From Kaistella jeonii (GTDB taxonomy: Bacteria; Bacteroidota; Bacteroidia; Flavobacteriales; Weeksellaceae): 64,000 nt of DNA. A program made the translations under genes and the position numbers. This document shows, in pieces, positions 7,691 to 17,037 of this stretch; position 1 is the stretch's first letter, and the number at the start of each line of letters is the position of its first letter. The notes beneath the pieces are model-generated. The model ran no database searches and had not been told where the DNA came from. It worked only from the letters and a program-made list of their open reading frames with translations. Location: the NCBI RefSeq assembly GCF_000812865.1, contig NZ_JSYL01000001.1:186001-250000 (forward strand). The letters are read 5' to 3'.

Positions 7691-10078
7691 ATGAGATATT
7701 TATTTACTTTCTTTTTGCTTTTATTTTCCTTTGTTTTAAAATCACAAGTTGGATCCATTAATATTTCAGTATTTGATGAGTTCAGCAAAAAACCACTGGA
7801 AGCTATAGTCAAAATTCAAAAAAGAAGCGACAGTATTTCTGGAATTGGTAGAATTCAGCTCGATAATATTCCGTCCGGTTCCTATACTTTTGAGATTTCT
7901 TCGGAAAATTACAACACTTCTTATTTGTATGATATCAACATTATTCCTAATCAGAATCTTTCCTATTCTGTAGGTTTAAATAAAAGTGAAATTAAATCGA
8001 TTCAGGAAGTTTTAATTACGAAAAAAACTTACAAAACCACCGCAGAAAGTCCTGTTTCTCTCCGAAATATTACGAGTGAAGAAATTCAAAAAAATGCAGG
8101 TTCCAACCGCGATATTTCACGGGCAATTTTAAGTTTTCCCGGAGTTGGAAGTACGGCAACTTTCCGGAATGACTTATTTATCAGAGGTGGAAGTTCCGCA
8201 GAAAACAAGTTTTATATCGATGGGATTGAAGTTCCGATCATCAATCACTTTCAAACGCAGGGCGCTTCTGGCGGTCCTCGTGGCATTATTACCGTAGATT
8301 TTATTAAAGATGTCGATTTTTATAGTGGAGCTTTTCCAGCCAAAAGAAATGGCGCTTTGTCTTCGCTATTTGAATTTAATTTAAAGGAAGCCCGAAAAGA
8401 TAAATTGGGTTACAAAGCAATTGTAGGTTTAGATGATTTGCAGTTGATGATGGATGGTCCACTTTCAAAAGATCAATCCTGGAGTGGTTTATTTTCTGTA
8501 CGGAAATCGAATTTGCAACTTCTTTTCAAAGCCATCGGTTTGCCTTTTTTGCCAAGTTATTACGACGCCACTTTCAAAGTTTCGAAGAAATATAAAAGTG
8601 GTGATGAACTTTATTTTATAGGTTTAGGCGCGATTGATAAATTTGAATTCAACACCGACGCTAAAAAAACGCTTTCTAATCTTACATTGATCGATCGTTT
8701 ACCAGTTGCGCCACAGTGGAATTATACCTTTGGTGCAGGTTACCGACATTTGGTTGATAATGGAAACTGGCTTTTCACAATTAGTAGAAATATGTTAGAT
8801 AATCAAGCGACAAAATATTATCGAAATATAGAAACGCCGGAGAATTTACTCTTTGATTACAATTCTCAGGAAGGTGAAAATAAAATTCGGATCGATCGGA
8901 ATTTCATGCTCGGTGATTTTGTTTTCAGCGCCGGAACCAATTTTAATTATGCAAAATATACCAATAATTCTACCATCAAATCGGTGAATCAATCCGGATT
9001 AAGTTTCGATCAGATCAATTCTGATCTAAAGGTTTTCCAATATGGATTTTATGTTCAAAGTGCTCATAAATTCTTTGATAATAAAGTGCAGCTTTCTTTA
9101 GGAACCCGTTTTGATGCAAGTACTTATTCACAACAAACTGATAATCCTTTCGATCAGTTTTCTCCGAGATTTTCTTTAAATTATAAATTTGCAGACCGAT
9201 GGGCGTTTAATTTTAATACCGGAATTTACCACGCTCTTCCAGCATATACTGCTTTAGGTTTGAAACTGAATGATGTTTTAGTCAATCGAAAAACTTTAAA
9301 ATACATTCAAAACATTCATTATGTTGCAGGTTTAGAGTATAATGGAAAAGACAATCTGCGTTTGACGATGGAAGGTTACTACAAAAAATACAAAAACTAT
9401 CCGTTCTCTCTTCGAAACCAAATTTCTCTGGCAAATATTGGTGCAGATTTCGGCGTTGTCGGAAGTGAGCCTTTAGATTCCAGAGGATTCGGTGAAACGT
9501 ATGGAATTGAATTTTTAGCCCAAAAAAGGACTTTGAATAACTTCTACGGAATTTTAGCTTACACTTTCGGATATTCGAAATTCAGTGATGGAGTGGGAAA
9601 TCTTCTGCCTTCAAGTTGGGATTCCAGACATATTTTATCAGTAAGTGCCGGAAAAGTTTTACCAAGAAACTGGAATTTCAGTGCAAGATTTAGATTGCAA
9701 TCAGGTTTACCAGAAACTCCGTATGACTTGATTAGAAGTGCTTCCGTTCCGATTTGGAATATTAATAATGGACCGCTTCAGGATTTTGCAAAATTAAATT
9801 CTCTTCGCGGAAATGTGGCACATCAACTAGATCTGCGTACCGAAAAGAAATGGGTTTTCAAGAAATGGCAGTTTACCGCATATCTCGATATCATTAATGT
9901 TTACGGGTCAAAAACTGCAAGTAATTTACCGGTTGTAAACTTACAGCGAGATAATAATGACAATGGTGTCATTCAAAATCCGAATGCGTCACCTGCAGAT
10001 CAAAATTATTTGCTAGAAGTTGGAAGTCAGGATAATAATATGCCGATTCCCTACTTCGGATTTATTTTCGAATTTTAA
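7691..10078 (+). CDS. TonB-dependent outer-membrane receptor
   Basis: 795 aa. It has a signal peptide (MRYLFTFFLLLFSFVLKSQ), an N-terminal carboxypeptidase-regulatory-like beta-sandwich (about 22-105) and a plug domain (about 110-225, with FPGVGSTATFRNDLFIRGG and FYIDGIEVP). The rest is a long beta-barrel ending in an aromatic residue (FGFIFEF). Such receptors import large nutrients or metal complexes using TonB energy. There is no SusD partner or neighbouring siderophore gene, so the substrate cannot be told. It is shorter than SusC-type proteins. It has its own upstream region and a strong bidirectional terminator downstream. Confidence 0.92.
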   Translation: MRYLFTFFLLLFSFVLKSQVGSINISVFDEFSKKPLEAIVKIQKRSDSISGIGRIQLDNIPSGSYTFEISSENYNTSYLYDINIIPNQNLSYSVGLNKSEIKSIQEVLITKKTYKTTAESPVSLRNITSEEIQKNAGSNRDISRAILSFPGVGSTATFRNDLFIRGGSSAENKFYIDGIEVPIINHFQTQGASGGPRGIITVDFIKDVDFYSGAFPAKRNGALSSLFEFNLKEARKDKLGYKAIVGLDDLQLMMDGPLSKDQSWSGLFSVRKSNLQLLFKAIGLPFLPSYYDATFKVSKKYKSGDELYFIGLGAIDKFEFNTDAKKTLSNLTLIDRLPVAPQWNYTFGAGYRHLVDNGNWLFTISRNMLDNQATKYYRNIETPENLLFDYNSQEGENKIRIDRNFMLGDFVFSAGTNFNYAKYTNNSTIKSVNQSGLSFDQINSDLKVFQYGFYVQSAHKFFDNKVQLSLGTRFDASTYSQQTDNPFDQFSPRFSLNYKFADRWAFNFNTGIYHALPAYTALGLKLNDVLVNRKTLKYIQNIHYVAGLEYNGKDNLRLTMEGYYKKYKNYPFSLRNQISLANIGADFGVVGSEPLDSRGFGETYGIEFLAQKRTLNNFYGILAYTFGYSKFSDGVGNLLPSSWDSRHILSVSAGKVLPRNWNFSARFRLQSGLPETPYDLIRSASVPIWNINNGPLQDFAKLNSLRGNVAHQLDLRTEKKWVFKKWQFTAYLDIINVYGSKTASNLPVVNLQRDNNDNGVIQNPNASPADQNYLLEVGSQDNNMPIPYFGFIFEF

Positions 10079-10100
10079 ATTCTCTCTCAACTCCATAAGA

Positions 10101-10130
10101 AAACACCCGAAGCTTTTGCAACGGGTGTTT
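10101..10130. terminator. Bidirectional terminator between convergent genes
   Basis: AAACACCCG (10101-10109) pairs perfectly with CGGGTGTTT (10122-10130) around a 12-base loop. It separates the rightward receptor gene from the leftward lipocalin gene and can serve both. Confidence 0.85.
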
Positions 10131-10147
10131 CTATTTTGAATGAAAAT

Positions 10148-10687
10148 TTAATTGTGTTTTACCCAGATTAAATTTTCTGTTTTAAATCCTAAAGCTTTTG
10201 CTTTTTCCAAAAAACGCTGTTTATAAGAATCTGGAATGGTTGTTTCGCGAGACATGATCCATAAATAATCCAGATTATTTCCAGCAACCAAAGCATATTT
10301 GTAATCATCATCAACATCAATCACATTATAACCGGCCCAAATTGGTTTAAAGAAAGAAACTTTCAGACGACCTTCTGTCGGTGAGTTGACAAATCGAGCT
10401 TCCCCATTTGATTCACTCCATTTGTCTTTTTTATAATTATGACCGCGGTTTTTTACGTTTAATGAATTTTCATCTTTACGCGTATATTCTGCAGTTACGT
10501 TGTCGAGATTTTTTTCGAAACGGTAATCGAATCTTGCAATTTCATACCATTTTCCTAAATATTTATCTGCCTGAAAATTTTGAACGGCTTTTGCTCCTTC
10601 TGGAATTCCAACGGAACATGAACTTAAAAACAATGCAGCGATAATTCCGACAGTTAAAGGAATTGCTAACTTTTTGAAATTTTTCAT
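10148..10687 (-). CDS. Lipocalin family lipoprotein (Blc-like)
   Basis: A 179-aa bacterial lipocalin, an outer-membrane-anchored barrel that binds lipids or other hydrophobic ligands. The ATG at 10687 gives MKNFKKLAIPL and a signal peptide with lipobox LSSC (Cys24). An upstream ATG at 10705 would overlap the preceding gene and adds only MIKLLK. The first structurally conserved region YLGKWYEIARFD is near 44-55, and YALVAGNNLDYLWIMSRE lies near 130-147, both Blc signatures. It follows pdeM with about 17 bases between and may be read through from it. Confidence 0.92.
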   Translation of the reverse strand: MKNFKKLAIPLTVGIIAALFLSSCSVGIPEGAKAVQNFQADKYLGKWYEIARFDYRFEKNLDNVTAEYTRKDENSLNVKNRGHNYKKDKWSESNGEARFVNSPTEGRLKVSFFKPIWAGYNVIDVDDDYKYALVAGNNLDYLWIMSRETTIPDSYKQRFLEKAKALGFKTENLIWVKHN

Positions 10688-10704
10688 TTTTAATAATTTG
10701 ATCA

Positions 10705-11346
10705 TTACACTTCAAAAATAGTGCCTTCAGTAAAAACAATATTTTTAAAGTTTCCTTTTAAAGTTTTGGTGTCTAATCCTGTAAACTGGCTAAAAGCGGG
10801 AAGGACAATCTGCTGCTCAGAAATTGCAAAACACGGTAATCGAAGCCTTTCGTTCTTCGTTTTTAAAACAAATCCCGGATGAATATGTCCGGAAATATAA
10901 AATTTATTTTCCTCTATTTTTTCAGGATGATGAACGAAAGTGAACGGTTCAATTTCAAGAAATTCATCTTCGCATTCAATTCCCAGATCGTCATAAACTT
11001 CACATTTCATTTTATCGTGATTTCCTCTGATCAAAATAAATTGTTGCGAAAATTGTAGCCGCCATTTTTTAAACAGATTCAGATCAGAATTGTATCCTGC
11101 GTGAAATAAATCACCTACAATCACTACCTTTTCCGGTTGAAAATGATTAATTAAGTCTTCCAATCTTTTTAAATCAGTCACTAAAACTTCAGAAGAAATT
11201 GCAATTCCATGTTTTCTAAAATGCGCGGATTTTCCAACGTGCAGATCACTTAAAATTAGAATCTTCTTAGCTTCCCAAAAAAGAGCGCGCTGATTCGTAA
11301 AAGTTAAAGTCGTATTTTGAATTTTTTTCTCTAAAAGTTCGAGCAT
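10705..11346 (-). CDS. pdeM: Ligase-associated DNA damage response endonuclease PdeM
   Basis: A 213-aa calcineurin-fold metallophosphoesterase of the 'ligase-associated DNA damage response' group. Metal ligands are visible: SDLHVGK (Asp34, His36), VGDLFHAG, RGNHDK and SGHIHPGF. SAHFRKHGIA after the first motif is typical of this subfamily. In bacteria these enzymes cluster with an Lhr-type helicase, an ATP-dependent ligase and an MBL exonuclease. All three are present just to the right on the same strand. The gene is separated from the helicase by a 261-base gap with a long inverted repeat, so it may have its own promoter. Confidence 0.92.
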   Translation of the reverse strand: MLELLEKKIQNTTLTFTNQRALFWEAKKILILSDLHVGKSAHFRKHGIAISSEVLVTDLKRLEDLINHFQPEKVVIVGDLFHAGYNSDLNLFKKWRLQFSQQFILIRGNHDKMKCEVYDDLGIECEDEFLEIEPFTFVHHPEKIEENKFYISGHIHPGFVLKTKNERLRLPCFAISEQQIVLPAFSQFTGLDTKTLKGNFKNIVFTEGTIFEV

Positions 11347-11422
11347 TTATATTCTTATTTTTTGAAATTTACTGGTACCTAAAATCAGATTAGTAAATAT
11401 TTAAATTTTAGTTTAAATGATA

Positions 11423-11546
11423 AACCATTAAGATATTTTAGAGATTGAGCAAGATTAAGAATTTGGAGGTAAATTTAAGCAGCATACTTAAAAAATCTTT
11501 AGATTTCTCTTAATTAATCTTACCTACTTAAATAAACTTAATGGTT
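11423..11546. repeat. Long imperfect intergenic inverted repeat
   Basis: AACCATTAAG at 11423-11432 is matched by CTTAATGGTT at 11537-11546, with further complementary patches between (AGATTAAG near 11452 with TCTTAATTAATCT near 11508). The 124-base segment could fold into one long interrupted hairpin. It fills most of the gap between pdeM and the helicase gene. It resembles a dispersed intergenic palindrome rather than a simple terminator. Confidence 0.45.
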
Positions 11547-11607
11547 AAAAATTAATTCATCAAGAATTTAATAAGATTTGCCGTTTTTAATTTTAATCAG
11601 ACGAGAG

Positions 11608-14085
11608 TTATTTTCCTCTCGCAATCTGCATGACGGTTTTTCCTTTCTTCATTGCTTCAGCCTGCATTCTTTTGATCCTTTCACCCAAATCTTCACTGCT
11701 TAATGATTGGCGCAAACTATCGACTTTAATAGGAAAACTCAAAGGCGTAAAAGAGTTTGCAAATTTGAGGATTATTTTGGACTTTTCAATCCTGTTAAAA
11801 GCTTCTACCAATCTTGCTTCATCGATCTGCTGATTAAAAACTTCAGTATAAGCTTGCTTCAATAATATATTTTGAGAATCATAATCCTCCAGAACATTGA
11901 AAATTAATCCTGCGGAAGACTGTAAACTTTTATTATTTTTCTGTTGTCCGGGATAAGTTTGAATCACCAATCCCGAAATCACAGCGATATCCCGAAATTT
12001 CCTTCGTGCCATTTCTGTTGCATTAATACTGCTTAAAACATCCTGAATTAAATTTTCTTTCGATAAGATCTGCTTTAAATTTTCTTCCGTCAACGGAATT
12101 TCTTGAGAACTTAAGAGTTCAAAACCATAATCATTCATCGCCATTGAAAAAGAGATCGGGGTGATCTTAGAAATCCGAAAAGCGATCAAAGCCGACATGA
12201 CTTCATGAATCAAACGACCTTCAAACGGATACATGAAAAGATGATAACCGTCGCGCGTTTTGATGATCTCCACCAAAAACTCATCTTCTTTTGGAATGTG
12301 AGAGATCCCTTCCTGACTCGCCAAAAGTGGATGCAAAAATTTCAATTCTTTCTCCGACGATTTTGCGTCTAAAGACTGTGAAAGTTTCATGCGAAGAAAT
12401 TGCCCGAGATATGAACTCAAAGGCAATCTTCCACCCAAATAACTTGGAACCATTGCTTTTCCTTTGGCATTTCGGCAATAAACCGTCATTTCTTTGATGT
12501 GGGCAACTTCAAGAACTCTTCCCGCAAGAATAAACTTATCATCTTTTTTCATGCGCGTGATAAAATATTCTTCGATCATCCCGACATAACTTCCGCCCAA
12601 AACTTTTACTTTTAACATGGCGTCACTCACGATAACACCAATGTTCATGCGGTGAAGCATTGCAATTCTACGGCTTGTCACTTTATAAATTCCATCTTCG
12701 ATAACGACTTTATGAAACTCTTCATAATTTTTAAAAGCGCCGCCTCCAATCGTAATAAACTGTAAAATAGATTTCCATTCTTCAGTTGTTATTTCCTGAA
12801 AAGCAAACGTATTTTTAATTTGTTCAAAAGTTTCTTCCGCTTTGAAACCTTCACCAACCGCCAAAGTAATCAGATATTGAATAAGTACATCAAATGTCAT
12901 GACCATCGGAACCCGCGGTTCGATTACTTTTTGCTTTACTGCCTCTTTCAAAGCAGCAACTTCGATGAGTTCCAAAGAATGCGTCGGAATGAAATATATT
13001 TTGGAAGTCTCAAACGGTGAATGTCCACTTCTCCCGGCGCGTTGTAAAAAACGTGCAACTCCTTTCGCAGAACCGATTTGAATCACGGTATCAACAGGTT
13101 TAAAATCCACACCCAAATCCAAAGAGGAAGTAGAAACGACTGCTTTTAGATATCCAGAACTTAAATTTTCTTCAATCCAGATCCGCAGATCTTTATCAAT
13201 AGAACTGTGGTGAATCGCAATTTGTCCTGCAAAATCCGGATGTTGCTGCAAGAGGATTTGATACCACATTTCCGCCTGACTTCGCGTATTTGTAAAAACC
13301 AAAGTGGTCTTGCTTTCCAAAATAATAGGAATGACTTTGTTCGCCAGTTTATTTCCTAAATGTCCTGCCCAAGGTAAAATTTCCACCTCGTCCGGAAGAA
13401 CTGCGATGATATCGATCTTCTTCTTTTCCTTCGCAATGACTTTTGTTTTCTTTAATTTATACGGAATTAAAACTTCCAAAGCTTCATCTAAATTCCCAAT
13501 CGTTGCAGTGATTCCCCAGATTCTAACTTTATTTTGATAGGAAACTAAGCGGGACAAAGCCAATTCGGTAAGAACGCCGCGTTTTCCACCCAGCAATTCG
13601 TGCCATTCATCAACGGCGATGCATTTCAAATTTTTGAAAAAGCGTTGATTGTTTTTCTGCGCTAAAAGCAAATGCAAACTTTCCGGAGTAACCAAAAGAA
13701 TATCGGGCATTTTTTTCGTCTGAGAAGTTCTTTCTTTAATGGGCGTATCTCCATTTCTAACTCCAACAGTCCAGTCGAGACCAATTTCATCAATGGCTTC
13801 TTTCATGGCTTTTGCGATATCTTTTGCCAATGCTCGAAGCGGTGTTATCCAAAGTAGTTTTAAACCGTCGCCGTATTTTTCAGGGAAATTAAGAAAGTCA
13901 ACAATGACGGCTAAGAAAACAGAATAGGTTTTCCCGAAACCAGTTGGTGCGACGACCATTCCGCTGTAGTTTTTGTGATATTTTTCCCAGGTTTCCAGCT
14001 GAAAAGTGAAGGGCGCGAAATCTTTTTCGGCCATCCAATTTTTGATGATTTTTAATCCTTCGGTTTCTTGGAAATCTACAGTCAT
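11608..14085 (-). CDS. Ligase-associated DExH-box helicase (Lhr-like)
   Basis: An 825-aa superfamily-2 helicase of the Lhr type. Walker A is APTGFGKT (46-53), motif Ia TPLRALAKDI (81-90), motif II DEWH (159-162) and motif III ITATIGN. The second RecA domain has SSLDLGVDF and the motif VI QRAGRSGHS. The C-terminal Lhr extension carries winged-helix and core-like regions. Family members unwind DNA or RNA-DNA hybrids with 3'-5' polarity. This shorter form without the Lhr-CTD is the one found beside PdeM, ligase and exonuclease in DNA-damage clusters. It sits 90 bases from the ligase gene, same strand. Confidence 0.93.
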   Translation of the reverse strand: MTVDFQETEGLKIIKNWMAEKDFAPFTFQLETWEKYHKNYSGMVVAPTGFGKTYSVFLAVIVDFLNFPEKYGDGLKLLWITPLRALAKDIAKAMKEAIDEIGLDWTVGVRNGDTPIKERTSQTKKMPDILLVTPESLHLLLAQKNNQRFFKNLKCIAVDEWHELLGGKRGVLTELALSRLVSYQNKVRIWGITATIGNLDEALEVLIPYKLKKTKVIAKEKKKIDIIAVLPDEVEILPWAGHLGNKLANKVIPIILESKTTLVFTNTRSQAEMWYQILLQQHPDFAGQIAIHHSSIDKDLRIWIEENLSSGYLKAVVSTSSLDLGVDFKPVDTVIQIGSAKGVARFLQRAGRSGHSPFETSKIYFIPTHSLELIEVAALKEAVKQKVIEPRVPMVMTFDVLIQYLITLAVGEGFKAEETFEQIKNTFAFQEITTEEWKSILQFITIGGGAFKNYEEFHKVVIEDGIYKVTSRRIAMLHRMNIGVIVSDAMLKVKVLGGSYVGMIEEYFITRMKKDDKFILAGRVLEVAHIKEMTVYCRNAKGKAMVPSYLGGRLPLSSYLGQFLRMKLSQSLDAKSSEKELKFLHPLLASQEGISHIPKEDEFLVEIIKTRDGYHLFMYPFEGRLIHEVMSALIAFRISKITPISFSMAMNDYGFELLSSQEIPLTEENLKQILSKENLIQDVLSSINATEMARRKFRDIAVISGLVIQTYPGQQKNNKSLQSSAGLIFNVLEDYDSQNILLKQAYTEVFNQQIDEARLVEAFNRIEKSKIILKFANSFTPLSFPIKVDSLRQSLSSEDLGERIKRMQAEAMKKGKTVMQIARGK

Positions 14086-14174
14086 TAAGTTTGGGCCAAA
14101 GCCAATTAATTTTTGAATTTAATATGCGGGCTAAAGCTCGCTTCTATTGATAATTTTATGAAATAAAAGATATA

Positions 14175-15755
14175 TTAAGTGATTAGTTTTTTCACTTCTT
14201 CAATATCATCAATATCTTTTACTGTTTTATCGCGGCGCCATCTTACAATACGTGGGAAACGCAGTGCTACTCCACTTTTATGGCGATTACTGAAACCAAT
14301 TCCTTCGAAAGCGATCTCAAAAACGAGTTCTGCTTTTACGGTGCGAACGGGTCCGAATTTTTCTAGAGAATTCTTCGTTACAAAACGACTGACTTCCATA
14401 ATTTCTTTGTCTGTTAAACCTGAATAAGCTTTTGCAATCGTGACTAATTGATCGTCTTTTTTCACGGCGAACGTATAATCGGTGTAAAACCCACTTCTTC
14501 TCCCACTTCCTTTTTGGGCGTAGATTAAAACGGCGTCAATGGTTAATGCATCGACTTTCCATTTCCACCAGTCGCCTTTTTTCCGTCCGGAATGATAGAG
14601 GGAGTTTTTCTGTTTCAACATTAAACCTTCGCTGTTGTTGTGGCGGGATTCCAAACGAATCTCCGCTAATTCTTCCCACGATTTTGCAACGACGATTTCG
14701 GGTAATTTAAAGTTGTTAATTTCAGAATTCTCTAAGAGTTCTTCTAATTTTAACCGTCTTTCTACTAAAGGTTTTGCTCTAAAATCTTCGCCATCAAATT
14801 CCAGCAGATCATAAACAAAAGCCTGAATCGGAATATCCTTCATCATTTTTGCGGAAATAGTTTTGCGATTTAAACGTTTTTGCAGTTCATTAAAATTCAA
14901 AACTTCATCGTCTTTCACCGCTAAAATTTCTCCATCTAAAACGAAATTTCCTTCCATCTTTTCCAAAGCGGAAACCAATTCTGGAAACTGCGTATTCACC
15001 AATTCTTCACCGCGCGACCAAATGAAAACTTCATCATTTCGGCGGATAAACTGTCCACGAATTCCATCCCATTTGTATTCGGCTTGCCATTCTTCCAGAT
15101 CACCTAGTTCTTCAGGCGTTTTTTCTAAAGGATAAGCAAGACAGAACGGATACGGTTTAGAATTGTCGGGATTAATGTTTGTGCCCTGAATTAATTCCTG
15201 AAAATCAGCCTCTTCAATACTCCATTTTCCCATGATGGAATGCATGAGCTGACTCGTTTCAATCCCCGAATATTTCGATAGCGCATTGATCAATAATTTT
15301 TTTGAAACTCCAATTCGAAAACTTCCACCAATCAATTTATTGAAAATAAAACGCTCGGTATAATCCAAGCCATTCCAGCTTTCGAGAACATATTCTTTCT
15401 TTTCTTCATCTGATCGATCTTTTAAGGCGATCAATTCGCTCATCCATTGGCTCAAAGATTTTTCAATGGTATATTCAGGTCTGGGTAAAATGAGAGAAAG
15501 TGTTTCACCAATATCACCTACGGAACTGTAACTTTCTAAAAAAAGCCATTCCGGTAGACCTGTAATTTCAAGCGCCCAAGATCTTAAAAAATTCGTATTG
15601 ATGGGACGTTTCGGCCGTTTCCCTGTAAACAAGGCCAGAAACCACAACTTATCTTTATCATCTGCAGTTTGAAGATAATGAACCATCGCATCAACTTTCG
15701 CAGTCGTTTTGTTACTGGTTTCCAAGGATGATATGAGTTCTGCGAAGTGTTTCAT
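14175..15755 (-). CDS. ATP-dependent DNA ligase (damage-response cluster)
   Basis: A 526-aa ATP-dependent ligase, separate from LigD. It has an N-terminal DNA-binding domain (about 1-200), an adenylation domain with motif I EYKWDGIRGQF (Lys228 as the AMP acceptor), VLDGEIL, SEGLMLK and WWKWK, and a C-terminal OB fold (about 410-526, ending in VALRFPRIVRWRRDK). This layout matches the LigB/LigC-like enzymes of the ligase-associated DNA damage response cluster. It seals nicks after processing by the neighbouring nuclease and helicase. The MBL exonuclease gene lies 113 bases upstream. Confidence 0.94.
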   Translation of the reverse strand: MKHFAELISSLETSNKTTAKVDAMVHYLQTADDKDKLWFLALFTGKRPKRPINTNFLRSWALEITGLPEWLFLESYSSVGDIGETLSLILPRPEYTIEKSLSQWMSELIALKDRSDEEKKEYVLESWNGLDYTERFIFNKLIGGSFRIGVSKKLLINALSKYSGIETSQLMHSIMGKWSIEEADFQELIQGTNINPDNSKPYPFCLAYPLEKTPEELGDLEEWQAEYKWDGIRGQFIRRNDEVFIWSRGEELVNTQFPELVSALEKMEGNFVLDGEILAVKDDEVLNFNELQKRLNRKTISAKMMKDIPIQAFVYDLLEFDGEDFRAKPLVERRLKLEELLENSEINNFKLPEIVVAKSWEELAEIRLESRHNNSEGLMLKQKNSLYHSGRKKGDWWKWKVDALTIDAVLIYAQKGSGRRSGFYTDYTFAVKKDDQLVTIAKAYSGLTDKEIMEVSRFVTKNSLEKFGPVRTVKAELVFEIAFEGIGFSNRHKSGVALRFPRIVRWRRDKTVKDIDDIEEVKKLIT

Positions 15756-15868
15756 GGGGTGCGAGTTGCGGGTTTTCTAGGTGCGAGTTACGAGATACTA
15801 GTTTTTGAGTGATTGAATATTTGAGTATTAGAGTTTATGTGATTTTGATTTTAAATTAAAGTTTATTT

Positions 15869-16927
15869 TTAATCGTCATTTTTAGATTGTGGTTCAGCAT
15901 TGTTTTCTGTAGATTCTTCTTTGTTAGACTCAGTATCAGAAGATTCTTCTTCATCGCCAAACTTAGTTGTTACTTCGTCTGCTTTAATTCCTATTTCATT
16001 TAAGTATTTTGTGAAAACTGCGATTTGTCCGTGCGTGACGTGAACCTGTTCGGCTCCTGTTGCTTTTACGGTTTCTAATAATCCCGTCCAGTCAGCGTGG
16101 TCGGAAATCGCAAAACCTGCATCTGCAGAGCGCCATCTTCGTGAACCGCGAACCTGCATCCAACCTGAACAAATTCCTGTCGCGCGATTTGGGATTTTGC
16201 GGATCATATTGCTGTCCAATAAAGCGGGCGGAACAATCACGATCTCCTGGTTTAGATTTTTAATATCTTCTGTAAAATTCACCGTTTCATAATCTGGAAG
16301 TTGAACTCCGACACTTTCGATGGCTTCATTTAATCTTCCGATGGAACTGTGAACAAATATTTTCCCATAACCTTCTACCGACTTCATTATTCGCTGGGCT
16401 TTTCCTAAAGAATATCCGATAAAAACCGACGTTTTTCCCTGACTTTTATTGCTTTCTACCCAAGCTCCTAATTGCTCCGAATATTGTTGTGGCGTCAACC
16501 ACTTGTAAATCGGCAATCCGAAAGTACTTTCTGTTATAAATTCATTGCATTTCACCAATTCAAAAGGTGTAGAAATTCCATCATCCTGAACTTTGTAATC
16601 TCCGGAAAAAACGGTAACATACCCTTTATATTCCATTCGGATCTGACAGGACCCAACAATGTGACCGGCTGGATGAAAACTTACTTTTACGCCATTGATC
16701 ATGATGGGTTCGTTATAGCCGAGACTTTGAACCTCGATATCTGGTCCAATCCTGATCTGTAAAATAGGTTTTGTAAAATGGTGACAAAGATATTTTTTCA
16801 TGCCCCACTTTGCGTGATCTCCATGTCCATGAGAAATAACCGCCAAATCGACGGGTCGCCACGGATCAAGATAAAACTTTCCGGGAATGCAATAAATGCC
16901 TTTATTAGTGAATTTGACGAGTTTCAA
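15869..16927 (-). CDS. Ligase-associated MBL-fold exonuclease
   Basis: A 352-aa metallo-beta-lactamase/beta-CASP-fold nuclease of the SNM1/Artemis type. The zinc motif HGHGDH is at 33-38, HPAGHIVGS at about 85-93, and SGDYK follows. The beta-CASP part is at about 170-310 with VHVTHGQ near the end. The C-terminal 40 residues are Glu/Ser/Asn-rich and low-complexity, probably disordered. It is the first gene of the leftward exonuclease-ligase-helicase-PdeM set. Family members digest single-stranded or branched DNA during repair. Confidence 0.92.
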   Translation of the reverse strand: MKLVKFTNKGIYCIPGKFYLDPWRPVDLAVISHGHGDHAKWGMKKYLCHHFTKPILQIRIGPDIEVQSLGYNEPIMINGVKVSFHPAGHIVGSCQIRMEYKGYVTVFSGDYKVQDDGISTPFELVKCNEFITESTFGLPIYKWLTPQQYSEQLGAWVESNKSQGKTSVFIGYSLGKAQRIMKSVEGYGKIFVHSSIGRLNEAIESVGVQLPDYETVNFTEDIKNLNQEIVIVPPALLDSNMIRKIPNRATGICSGWMQVRGSRRWRSADAGFAISDHADWTGLLETVKATGAEQVHVTHGQIAVFTKYLNEIGIKADEVTTKFGDEEESSDTESNKEESTENNAEPQSKNDD

Positions 16928-17037
16928 AATAGAGTAATTTTATCTTTAGTTTTTAAAATATAAAGGAATTTAAAAGGGTTTTTACTAATGATTGCAAAAG
17001 CTATTTTCATACCAATATTTAAGAAATAGTATTCTTT

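Noticed and set aside
15756-15868. Short direct repeat GTGCGAGTT near the ligase start
   Set aside because: Only two diverged copies in a short gap; too little to call an element.
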